From CAZJRB01 sp964547995 (GTDB taxonomy: Bacteria; Planctomycetota; Planctomycetia; Pirellulales; Thermoguttaceae): a stretch of 16,318 nucleotides of DNA. Position 1 is the first letter of the stretch, and every line of letters starts with the position of its first letter. Location of the stretch: positions 1 to 16,318 of the forward strand of contig CAZJRB010000146.1 in the NCBI GenBank assembly GCA_964547995.1, written 5' to 3'. The position numbers were made by a program, and so were the translations under genes. The notes below the pieces were generated by a model. That model saw only the letters and a program-made list of their open reading frames with translations, had not been told where the DNA came from and did no database searches. This document shows positions 6,751 through 13,800 of the stretch, one piece after another.

Positions 6751-8040
6751 GTGCAAAAAGACATCTCGCGCAGGAGTTTCTTGAGGAGGACGGCTGTTGC
6801 GGGTGCGGCGGTCGGGCTTCCGTCGATCGTGCCGCCCTCGGTGTTCGGGGCCGATGCGCCGAGCGAGCGGGTTACGGTCGGCCACATCGGGGTCGGCGGA
6901 CAGGGAGGCGGCCTGCTCGGGGGTTTTGTGGGATTGCCCGAGGGACAAAGCGTCGCCACGTGCGATCCGTTCAAGGACCGCCGCGAGGGCCGGGCGAAAA
7001 TGGTGGATGCCCGTTATGCCAAGCAGAAGGGCAGGGAATCGTTCAAGGGCTGCACGCCGTACCCTGATTTCCGCGAACTGCTCGAGCGCGACGATATCGA
7101 CGCGGTGGTGGTCGCCACGCCCGATCACTGGCACGTGCCCATCTCCATGGCCGCGGTCAAGGCCGGCAAGGATGTCTATTGTGAAAAGCCGCTCGGAGTC
7201 AGCATCGAGCAGAACAGGGCATTGCGCGAAGCCGTTCACGCCTACGGCGCCATTTTTCAATACGGCACGCAGCAGCGTTCGTTCAACACGCACTGTGCGC
7301 TCGCTTGCGAGCTGGTCCGCAACGGTTACATCGGCGAACTCAAGGCAATTCACGTCGTGGCGCCCAACGGGGCGACCGGCGCGAATCCTGCGCCGCAGCC
7401 GGTTCCCGAAGGGCTCGACTACGACATGTGGTTGGGGCCCGCGCCCGAAGTGCCCTATACGCGCGACAGGGTGATCGGCACCGGCCGCTGGCATATCTAC
7501 GACTACGCCTTGGGCTTCATTGCCGGCTGGGGGGCGCACCCGTTGGACATCGCGCATTGGGGCTATCCCCATATTCCCGTCGAATACGAAGGCACCGGGT
7601 TGATTCCCTACAAGGGCCTGTTCGACACGGTGGTCAACTGGAACGTCCGCGGACGCTACGCCAGCGGCGTGGAGTTCACGCTGGTTGCAGGAGGCGACAA
7701 GACGACGTTCGTCGGCACCGAGGGCTGGGTGGCGGCGTCGCGCGGCCGTGCCGCAGCGGAGCCCGCGTCCCTGCTGCAAATCAAAATCAAGCCGGAGGAG
7801 ATTCATCTGCTGCAGGACACCCATCATTACCGCAACTTCCTGACGGCGGTGAAATCGCGCAAGCCGCCGGCCAGCGATATTGACTCGGCCGTGCAGTCGG
7901 ACTTCATCAGCCACCTGGGCGATATCGCGATCCGGATGGGACGCAAGATCAAGTGGGACCCGGCGAAGGAGACGATCGTCGGCGATGAGATGGCGGCCAG
8001 GAAACAGGCCCGCGCCATGCGCGAACCGTGGAGGCTTTAG
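6751..8040 (+). CDS. Tat-exported Gfo/Idh/MocA-family oxidoreductase
   Basis: The 429-residue product belongs to the Gfo/Idh/MocA NAD(P)-dependent oxidoreductases, which act mainly on sugars and polyols; the substrate cannot be told from sequence. It starts with GTG and a twin-arginine signal, SRRSFLR at residues 6-12, followed by a hydrophobic stretch and an end near VFGADA, so it is probably exported folded with its cofactor. The Rossmann motif GHIGVGGQGGG follows at about 45-55. Then come VVVATPDHWHV, the family's conserved EKP (Lys146), and GWGAHPLDIAHWG with His263, Asp266 and His269 in the catalytic region. Length and motif order are normal. Planctomycetes carry many paralogues of this secreted type, often near sulfatases and glycosidases. 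Here the neighbours are a TIM-barrel protein and beta-propellers, which fits carbohydrate processing in the periplasm, but this is inference from context. Confidence 0.92.
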   Translation: MQKDISRRSFLRRTAVAGAAVGLPSIVPPSVFGADAPSERVTVGHIGVGGQGGGLLGGFVGLPEGQSVATCDPFKDRREGRAKMVDARYAKQKGRESFKGCTPYPDFRELLERDDIDAVVVATPDHWHVPISMAAVKAGKDVYCEKPLGVSIEQNRALREAVHAYGAIFQYGTQQRSFNTHCALACELVRNGYIGELKAIHVVAPNGATGANPAPQPVPEGLDYDMWLGPAPEVPYTRDRVIGTGRWHIYDYALGFIAGWGAHPLDIAHWGYPHIPVEYEGTGLIPYKGLFDTVVNWNVRGRYASGVEFTLVAGGDKTTFVGTEGWVAASRGRAAAEPASLLQIKIKPEEIHLLQDTHHYRNFLTAVKSRKPPASDIDSAVQSDFISHLGDIAIRMGRKIKWDPAKETIVGDEMAARKQARAMREPWRL

Positions 8041-8118
8041 GTCCCGCTCTTGAACTGCAACACCGTCATCGAATGGGCGGGCAACACGACGGGCTTTTCG
8101 AGCGAAACCGGCTCGGCC
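8038..8118 (-). pseudogene. C-terminal remnant of a secreted glycosidase-like beta-sandwich protein
   Basis: On the minus strand, 27 codons ending in TAA read LAEPVSLEKP...VVLPAHSMTVLQF... This pattern of alternating hydrophobic strands with a Pro-x-x-Ser near the end is common at the C-terminus of glycosidases such as arabinofuranosidase-type beta-sandwich domains. There is no start codon, and upstream on the minus strand lies the hairpin at 8124-8164. Beyond it another frame gives VELSGVRVQLVARAP and a stop. I infer a decayed gene broken by an inserted palindrome. It overlaps the stop of the oxidoreductase gene by 3 bp. The family assignment is tentative. Confidence 0.4.
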
Positions 8119-8123
8119 AACCG

Positions 8124-8164
8124 GGCGGGTGGCACTGCTGGCTCGTCCAGCAGTGCCACCCGCC
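8124..8164. repeat. 18-bp perfect-stem hairpin
   Basis: Bases 8124-8141 pair perfectly with 8147-8164 around the 5-nt loop CTCGT; the stem core is GGTGGCACTGCTGG. There is no U-tract, so it is more likely a dispersed REP-like palindrome than an intrinsic terminator, though it may slow or stop transcription from the oxidoreductase gene. Confidence 0.8.
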
Positions 8165-8279
8165 GGGGGGTGCGTTTTACGGAGCCCTGGCGACCAGTTG
8201 CACCCTGACTCCGCTCAGTTCGACGGCTTCGACGGGGCTAGACGACATCTAAGTGGCCGAGGCAATACCGCAGGCGATA

Positions 8280-8297
8280 GACTCAACCGGTTGAGTC
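8280..8297. promoter_or_regulatory. 18-bp perfect palindrome, possible operator
   Basis: GACTCAACCGGTTGAGTC is perfectly two-fold symmetric with no spacer. It ends 15 bp before the -35 of the next promoter, a position suited to a dimeric regulator. No regulator gene is adjacent, and its protein partner is unknown. Confidence 0.4.
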
Positions 8298-8312
8298 GGC
8301 CGCACTGTCGCC

Positions 8313-8340
8313 TTGTGTGGAACCGCAGGAAATTTATGAT
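8313..8340 (+). promoter_or_regulatory. Sigma70-like promoter for the second propeller gene
   Basis: TTGTGT (8313-8318), a 16-bp spacer and TATGAT (8335-8340). Transcription would start near 8347, leaving a leader of about 40 nt with GAGGA 8 nt before the ATG at 8387. Confidence 0.55.
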
Positions 8341-8386
8341 ACAATAGTTCCACCGTCTGAACTCGCCTTTTCAGAGGATCAGATCC

Positions 8387-9658
8387 ATGTCATCCGAAAA
8401 CCGACCACGGCCCTGCGCGTTCCTGTTTTTCCTCTTCGCCATGCTTGGGTCGACGTCCCTTGCCACGGAACCGCCGAGCGTGTGGCCGCAATGGCGCGGA
8501 CCCGGGCGAGACGGATTCACAGCCCCGGGAACCACGTGGCCCGATCGTATCGACGACACCCACCTGAAACGGGTGTGGCGTGTCGAGTTGGGCCCGAGCT
8601 ACTCGGGGCCGATTGTTGCGGCGGATCGTGTGTTTGTTACTGAAACGGAAAAGGCCACGGACGAAGTCGTTCGCGCGCTCGACCGCCGTACGGGCAAGGA
8701 ACTATGGCAAGCCCGATGGAAGGGATCAATGCGCGTGCCGTTCTTTGCCTGGTCGAATGGGAGTTGGATCCGGGCCACCCCGGCCTACGATGGCGAGGCC
8801 CTCTTCGTCGCAGGCATGCGCGACGTCTTGGTCCGTCTCGACGCGAAGTCGGGCAAAGAGCATTGGCGAGTTGACTTCGTCTCCAAGTTTGGGAAGCCCT
8901 TGCCTGCATTCGGGTTCGTTTCATCGCCGCTCGTCACCGACGATCACGTTTACGTCCAGGCCGGGGCCGCCGTACGAAAACTCGACAAGCACTCCGGCGA
9001 GCAGGTATGGGCCACGCTGGACGACGGGGGCGGCATGTACGGCAGCGCCTTCTCGTCGCCGATCGTGGCAACGCTCGCGAACAAGAAACAACTCGTGGTC
9101 CAATCGCGGCAGAAGCTCGCCGGAGTCGATTTGGATTCCGGCCGCGTGCTTTGGTCTCGCGACGTTCCGGCCTTTCGTGGCATGAACATCCTCACTCCGA
9201 CCACGGTGTTCGGGGATTCCGTTTTCACTAGCAGCTACGGCGGTAGTGCGTGGTTGTTCCGTGTCGGCCAGCATGGAGGAGACTTTTCTTTGGACGAGGT
9301 CTGGAACAAGAACACTCAGGCATACATGTCGACTCCGGTGGTTATCGACAATCACGCCTATCTCCATCTCAAGAACCAGCGATTCACCTGTCTGGATTTG
9401 CGAGCGGGCGAGAGGAAATGGACAACAAAGCCCTATGGCAAATACTGGAGCCTGGTTGCCAACGGAGATCGGATCTTGGCGCTCGATCAACGAGGCGACT
9501 TGTTGCTGATGCGTGCAACGCCAAGTAAGTTTGAGCTATTGGACCAAAGGAAGATCTCGAACGATTCGACGTGGGCCCACCTGGCCGTCTGCGGGAACGA
9601 AGTGTTTGTTCGAGAGCTTAACGCCATCGCGGCATACCGCTGGCGAAGCTCCGAGTAG
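8387..9658 (+). CDS. Secreted PQQ-type beta-propeller protein (paralogue)
   Basis: The 423-residue product is a second PQQ-like/BamB-like beta-propeller. It starts with a signal peptide (hydrophobic core about 11-23, likely cleavage near TSLA). The mature part opens with WPQWRGPGRDG, matching TRFRGPQGSG of the minus-strand paralogue. Blade motifs include LDRRTGKELWQARW, LDAKSGKEHWRVDF, LDKHSGEQVWATL and VDLDSGRVLWSRDV. It ends in AYRWRSSE, as propellers of this type often do. The ATG at 8387 has GAGGA at 8374-8378. Function is not determined; such proteins may be scaffolds or ligand-binding modules and need not bind PQQ. After the TAG stop the same frame remains open into an ankyrin-coding stretch (9665-9910), a point of interest but probably chance or decay. 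Confidence 0.88.
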   Translation: MSSENRPRPCAFLFFLFAMLGSTSLATEPPSVWPQWRGPGRDGFTAPGTTWPDRIDDTHLKRVWRVELGPSYSGPIVAADRVFVTETEKATDEVVRALDRRTGKELWQARWKGSMRVPFFAWSNGSWIRATPAYDGEALFVAGMRDVLVRLDAKSGKEHWRVDFVSKFGKPLPAFGFVSSPLVTDDHVYVQAGAAVRKLDKHSGEQVWATLDDGGGMYGSAFSSPIVATLANKKQLVVQSRQKLAGVDLDSGRVLWSRDVPAFRGMNILTPTTVFGDSVFTSSYGGSAWLFRVGQHGGDFSLDEVWNKNTQAYMSTPVVIDNHAYLHLKNQRFTCLDLRAGERKWTTKPYGKYWSLVANGDRILALDQRGDLLLMRATPSKFELLDQRKISNDSTWAHLAVCGNEVFVRELNAIAAYRWRSSE

Positions 9659-9664
9659 GTCGCA

Positions 9665-9910
9665 GTGCGATTCTCCTACCTGGTTCGAAAGCTATCGTCA
9701 TCGGCCACCGCCACGAATGAAGCGGGGGATACTCCGCTGCACGTTGCGGCCGCAAGCGGGCGTTGCGAAGCGATCATCTCGCCGCTGCTTGCAGAAGGCG
9801 CCAAGACGACGGTCAAGAACGACGAACAGCAGACCCCACTTGACCTGGCCACAGCGAAGAAACGCGAGAAGGCTGCGGCCCTGTTACGCGCACATGGGGA
9901 TCATGACTGA
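9665..9910 (+). pseudogene. Two-repeat ankyrin fragment, probably the 3' remnant of an ankyrin gene
   Basis: The 81 codons contain one good ankyrin repeat, AGDTPLHVAAASGR..., and a second ending in TPLDLATAKKREKAAALLRAHG. The ending resembles that of the large ankyrin lipoprotein downstream (PLGQATRDKRKETIELLKKHGAER). There is no lipobox, signal peptide, convincing ribosome-binding site or own promoter. The only candidate start is the GTG at 9665, seven bases after the propeller stop and in the same frame. Two repeats are few for a stable ankyrin fold, so a truncated copy from the neighbouring ankyrin family is the best explanation; a translationally coupled small ankyrin protein is the alternative. 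Confidence 0.6.
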
Positions 9911-10002
9911 CCGCGGGCGGCAGCCACAAAAGCGTCTGACGACTACTCAGGCTTGCGGGAAGCTGCCATATCGCGGACGCGGTTTGACAGTCAGCCACTT
10001 CC

Positions 10003-10031
10003 TTGACAACTTGCTCGTTCGGTCGTAGAAT
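10003..10031 (+). promoter_or_regulatory. Near-consensus sigma70 promoter for the sigma-kinase-ankyrin operon
   Basis: TTGACA (10003-10008), a 17-bp spacer and TAGAAT (10026-10031). Transcription would begin near 10038, so the GTG at 10032 cannot be the start and the GTG at 10074 is preferred. The use of a housekeeping-type promoter suggests constant basal expression of the operon. Confidence 0.75.
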
Positions 10032-10051
10032 GTGGGAGTCTTTCGTCCCCT

Positions 10052-10064
10052 CTCCTTCGGGGAG
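10052..10064 (+). promoter_or_regulatory. Shine-Dalgarno site inside a small UUCG-type hairpin
   Basis: CTCC-TTCGG-GGAG can fold so that the GGGGAG ribosome-binding site (10059-10064), 9 nt before the GTG at 10074, is paired. The short stem is stabilised by a UUCG-type loop. It may lower translation of the sigma factor; this is inferred from pairing only. Confidence 0.35.
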
Positions 10065-10073
10065 CAACCTGCG

Positions 10074-10682
10074 GTGGACCCTACCATCACACACCAATCC
10101 GATTCTGGCGAGGGCTCCATCTCCTCCACGTTGTTGCGGCGTGTGAAGGAAAACGAGCCGGAGGCTTGGAGCCGGTTGACACAACTCTACGGGCCACAAA
10201 TCTACCGCTTGTGTCGGCAGCGCGGTCTGCAGGCGGCCGATGCGGCCGACATTGTCCAGGAGACCTTTCGTGCCGTAGCCCGGAAAGTGGGCGAATTTAA
10301 GCGCGAGAAGCCGGAAGACAGCTTCCAGAGTTGGCTGGTGACCATTGCGGTGAACAAGATCCGGGATCACTTTCGTGGGGGGCAGCATCGACCAAATGCC
10401 GTTGGTGGCACGGATATGAAGGATCAGATGGCCCAGCTACCCGACCAAGACCCTTCCGCATTCGATACATCATTCGATGACGACGCCAGGGTGGGGCTGA
10501 AACACCGTGCCATGGAGATCCTTCACAGCGAGTTTGAGGAATCAACTTGGCAGTCCTTCTGGCGAATGGCCGTTTGGGGCCAGACTGCGGCGGAGATCGC
10601 TCAGGATCTTGGGATGTCCAAACGGGCAGTCCGCCAAGCCAAGTACCGTGTGCTTCGCCGACTCAAGGAGGAATTGACATAG
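10074..10682 (+). CDS. ECF-type sigma-70 family RNA polymerase sigma factor
   Basis: The 202-residue product has the ECF layout of region 2 plus region 4. Region 2 spans about 19-103, with AADAADIVQETFRAVARKVGEF as the core-binding/-10 helix area and SWLVTIAVNKIRDHFR after it. Region 4 spans about 145-200, with the helix-turn-helix TAAEIAQDLGMSKRAVRQAK for -35 recognition. The linker 104-144 is acidic. It resembles planctomycete ECF groups encoded next to Ser/Thr kinases. The GTG at 10074 is chosen because GGGGAG lies 9 nt upstream and because the in-frame GTG at 10032 precedes the predicted transcription start. The gene immediately downstream encodes a kinase with an N-terminal anti-sigma-like zinc motif, so the pair probably works as sigma factor and membrane-bound controller. 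Target promoters are unknown. Confidence 0.92.
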   Translation: MDPTITHQSDSGEGSISSTLLRRVKENEPEAWSRLTQLYGPQIYRLCRQRGLQAADAADIVQETFRAVARKVGEFKREKPEDSFQSWLVTIAVNKIRDHFRGGQHRPNAVGGTDMKDQMAQLPDQDPSAFDTSFDDDARVGLKHRAMEILHSEFEESTWQSFWRMAVWGQTAAEIAQDLGMSKRAVRQAKYRVLRRLKEELT

Positions 10683-10811
10683 CGGGTCTTGACGCCGATT
10701 TGGCTGCATTTTCACAAGTCGTGTGGCGCCCTAGCGTTCTTCTACTAGACCGACCATCAATACCCCCCCCCAGTGAGCGGGTGAGTTGGATTCGTCCTGA
10801 GGAGTCTGCTA
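10683..10811. other. 129-bp spacer with a C9 tract before the kinase gene
   Basis: No gene is seen. A run of nine C residues (10763-10771) lies about 40 bp before the kinase start. The kinase ribosome-binding site TGAGGAG (10798-10804) sits 7 nt before its ATG. A TTGACG at 10689-10694 has no good -10 behind it. Co-transcription with the sigma gene is likely. Confidence 0.5.
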
Positions 10812-13800
10812 ATGAACGCCAGTGCTCATCCCACCCGAGAACAATTGTCTGCCCTGCTGCTTGGCAGCTTGGATCCCAATGAGGTAGAAACGCTACTCGA
10901 CCATCTCGAAACGTGTGTCGACTGTGAAACGACGCTTCAGGAGCTGGAGGCGAGCGAGTCGGACAGCTTCTTGGAGGACCTTCGGCAACCTGCTCCGGTG
11001 GATGAGTACGCGGATGAACCGGAGCTACGGGCGGCGTTGGCCGATGTCGCCAGTCTTAAAGAGCAGTCGGAGCCAACCGGAGAAGCCACAATCTCTGCCT
11101 TGGGGACAATCGACCAATACACACTCCTGGAAAAACTCGGCGAGGGAGGGATGGGGGCTGTCTACAAGGCGCGGCAGACCATGCTCGACAAGATTGTGGC
11201 GGTGAAGGTGCTGCCGAAGGGCCGCATTGAAGACGAGAGTGCCCGGACCAGATTCGAGCGAGAGATGAAGGCTGTGGGCCGACTCGAACACCCGAACATC
11301 GTCCGCGCGATGGATGCCCGGAGAGTTGAAGGCCAACACCTCCTCGTCATGGAATACGTCGACGGTCAGGATCTCAACGAACTCGTCCGCTGTGCCGGTC
11401 CCCTGCCAGTCGCCGACGCCTGCGAGATGGTCCGGCAGGCCGCGCTGGGGTTACAATGCGCCCATGAACATGGTCTCGTCCACCGGGACATCAAACCATC
11501 CAATCTGATGATTACCCAGCAAGGGCAGATCAAGCTCCTTGACCTCGGCCTCGCCCGGTTCCACTCGGAAGATGCACCTGCCGGTCGCGAAGTCACAGCC
11601 GCCGGGCAGATTATGGGCACTCCGGACTATATGGCACCGGAACAGATCAGCGATACCCATGCTGTAGACATCCGAGCGGACATTTACGCTCTGGGATGCA
11701 CACTGTACAAGCTGCTTGCCGGAAGGCCACCGTTTAGCGGCCCCGATTACCGAACGGCATTCGACAAGCAGAAAGGGCACGTGGACCATGAGCCACCCTC
11801 GATCGGGCGTGTGAGGATGGATGTCTCGGACGAATTGGTGACCGTAGTCGACAAGATGCTGATCAAAGACCCGGAGGAGAGGTTTGCCACGCCGGCGGAG
11901 GTGGCTGAAGCGATGGAACCGTTTGCCGCCGGTTGTGATCTGCCAGGAATGCTGAAGCAGGCCAAGCAGATTATCGACCCCGATGAGGGGTCTTTGTCGG
12001 AGATCAGCACGGAAGATCGGTCGTCGGCATTGGCAGGGACTGTACCGCAGATTGCGGCACCTGAGCCGGTTGGAAAGCGGGGGCGGTGGACGTGGGTTGC
12101 TGTTGGTGCTGCATTGGCGGGCGTTGTGGCGTTGGGTGTGATTCTGACGCTGACGAATCGCTACGGCACACTGGTCGTCGAGTGTGATGACCCGAACGTC
12201 CAGGTGGCTGTTATGCGGAATGGCAAAGAAGTTGAGGTGGCCAACGCGGAGTCCGGCTGGACGATTAGGCTGAAGTCGGGTGAGTACGATGTTGAGTTGA
12301 AGGGGGGCAATGAGCAGTTCCAGATTGACCAGGATTCTGTTGTTGTCAAGCGTGGCGATGAAGTTGTGGTTCGAGTTGCACTCAAGCGTCCTGACAAACC
12401 AAAGCTTGCCCCCTTTGATCCAAGCACAGTGAAGCCTCTGCGGACGCTGGAGGGACACACGGATAGAGTCGAAGGCGTAGCATTCAGCCCAGATGGCCGG
12501 CGGATCATATCGGGTGGAGGTGGGCACAAGGAATACGGTGAGATTAAGGTGTGGGACACTGCGACAGGCGAGAAAATCCTCACAATAAAGGAACACACGA
12601 GTCCTGTGCGGAGCGTAGCATTCAGCCCGGACGGCAGGCGGATCGTCTCGGGAGGCGAGTACGGAACTGTTAAGGTGTGGAACGTGGCAACCAGCGAGGC
12701 AACGCTCACATTCAAGGGACACATGGGTGCTGTCTTTAGCTTGGCGTTCAGCCCGAATGGTAGGCAGATCGCTTCGGGAAGCTGGGACAGAACTGCGAAG
12801 GTATGGGACGCGGCGACAGGTAAGGAAATTCTCACATTCAATGGACACACGGGTCCCGTCTGTAGCGTAGTGTTCAGCCCGGATGGCAGCCGGATCGTCT
12901 CGGGAAGCTATGATGGAACTGCGAAGGTGTGGGACGCGGCGACCGGCAAGGAAATTCTCACGCTCAAGGGACACACAAATCGAGTCTTGAGCGTAAGGTT
13001 CAGCCTGGACGGCAGGTGGATCGTATCGGGAAGCCAAGACAAAACCGTGAAGGTATGGGAAGCGGCAACCGGCGAGGAAATCCGAACACTCAAGGGGCAC
13101 GCGGATTCTGTCAATAGCGTAGCGTTCAGCCCAGACGGCAAGTGGATCGTATCGGGAAGCCAGGACAAAACCGTGAGATTGTGGGATGCGGAGATAGGCA
13201 AAGAAACCCTAACACTCAAGGGACACACTCATGATGTCAATAGTGTAGCGTTCAGCCCGGATGGCCGGCAGATCGTTTCGGGAAGCGCTGACATAACCAT
13301 CAAACTGTGGGGCTCTCCCAAAATCATCGCGGCCACCCCGCCAAGCAAACCGGCTCCCACACAGGTTGAAGTGCCAAAGGATGAAAAGGAAATCACCGTT
13401 GACCTGCCCGACGGCGTGAAAATGGACTTCGTGTTGATACCGGCAGGGAAGTTTCTGATGGGCAACGCGGACGGCGAAGCGGACGAAAAGCCGGAACATC
13501 AGGTCACCATCACGAAACCCTTCTACTTGGGCAAGTACGAGGTTACGCAGGACCAGTGGCGGGCCGTCATGGGCGCCAATCCGAGCAAGTTCCTGGCGGG
13601 CGCCAATCCGGTCGAACAAATCAGCTGGGACGAATCTCAGGCGTTTCTCCGTAGACTCAACGCAAAACGTGGGATGTCAGACGGGGAGTTCAGGCTGCCG
13701 ACAGAAGCCCAGTGGGAATACGCTTGTCGGGCTGGCAGTACGACAAGGTATTGTTTCGGAAATGATCCAGCGGAACTTGGGGACTATGGGTGGTGGGACA

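Larger units (their letters stand above)
8041..8312. other. Spacer with gene remnant, hairpin and palindrome
   Basis: No intact gene lies between the oxidoreductase and the second propeller's promoter. The spacer holds a minus-strand C-terminal remnant (8038-8118), a long perfect hairpin (8124-8164), a short minus-strand reading of coding character (about 8179-8250, ...VELSGVRVQLVARAP then stop), and an 18-bp palindrome (8280-8297). Confidence 0.55.

Noticed and set aside
6271..7914. 547-codon minus-strand open frame across the spacer and oxidoreductase
   Set aside because: It is antisense to a textbook Gfo/Idh/MocA gene and runs through the hairpin cluster, where it encodes repeated palindromic peptide.
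8124..8164. Hairpin as an intrinsic terminator of the oxidoreductase gene
   Set aside because: The stem is very strong but no U-run follows; it resembles a dispersed palindrome more than a terminator.
9984..10012. A second promoter using the TTGACA at 9984-9989
   Set aside because: No acceptable -10 follows at 16-18 bp; the TTGACA at 10003 has a matching TAGAAT.
10032..10073. GTG at 10032 as start of the sigma factor
   Set aside because: It abuts the -10 hexamer at 10026-10031 and lies before the predicted transcription start; the GTG at 10074 has GGGGAG at proper spacing.
11451..13100. 549-codon minus-strand open frame opposite the kinase/WD40 region
   Set aside because: Its apparent repeats are the mirror image of the WD40 DNA repeats; the kinase and WD40 motifs on the plus strand are unmistakable.
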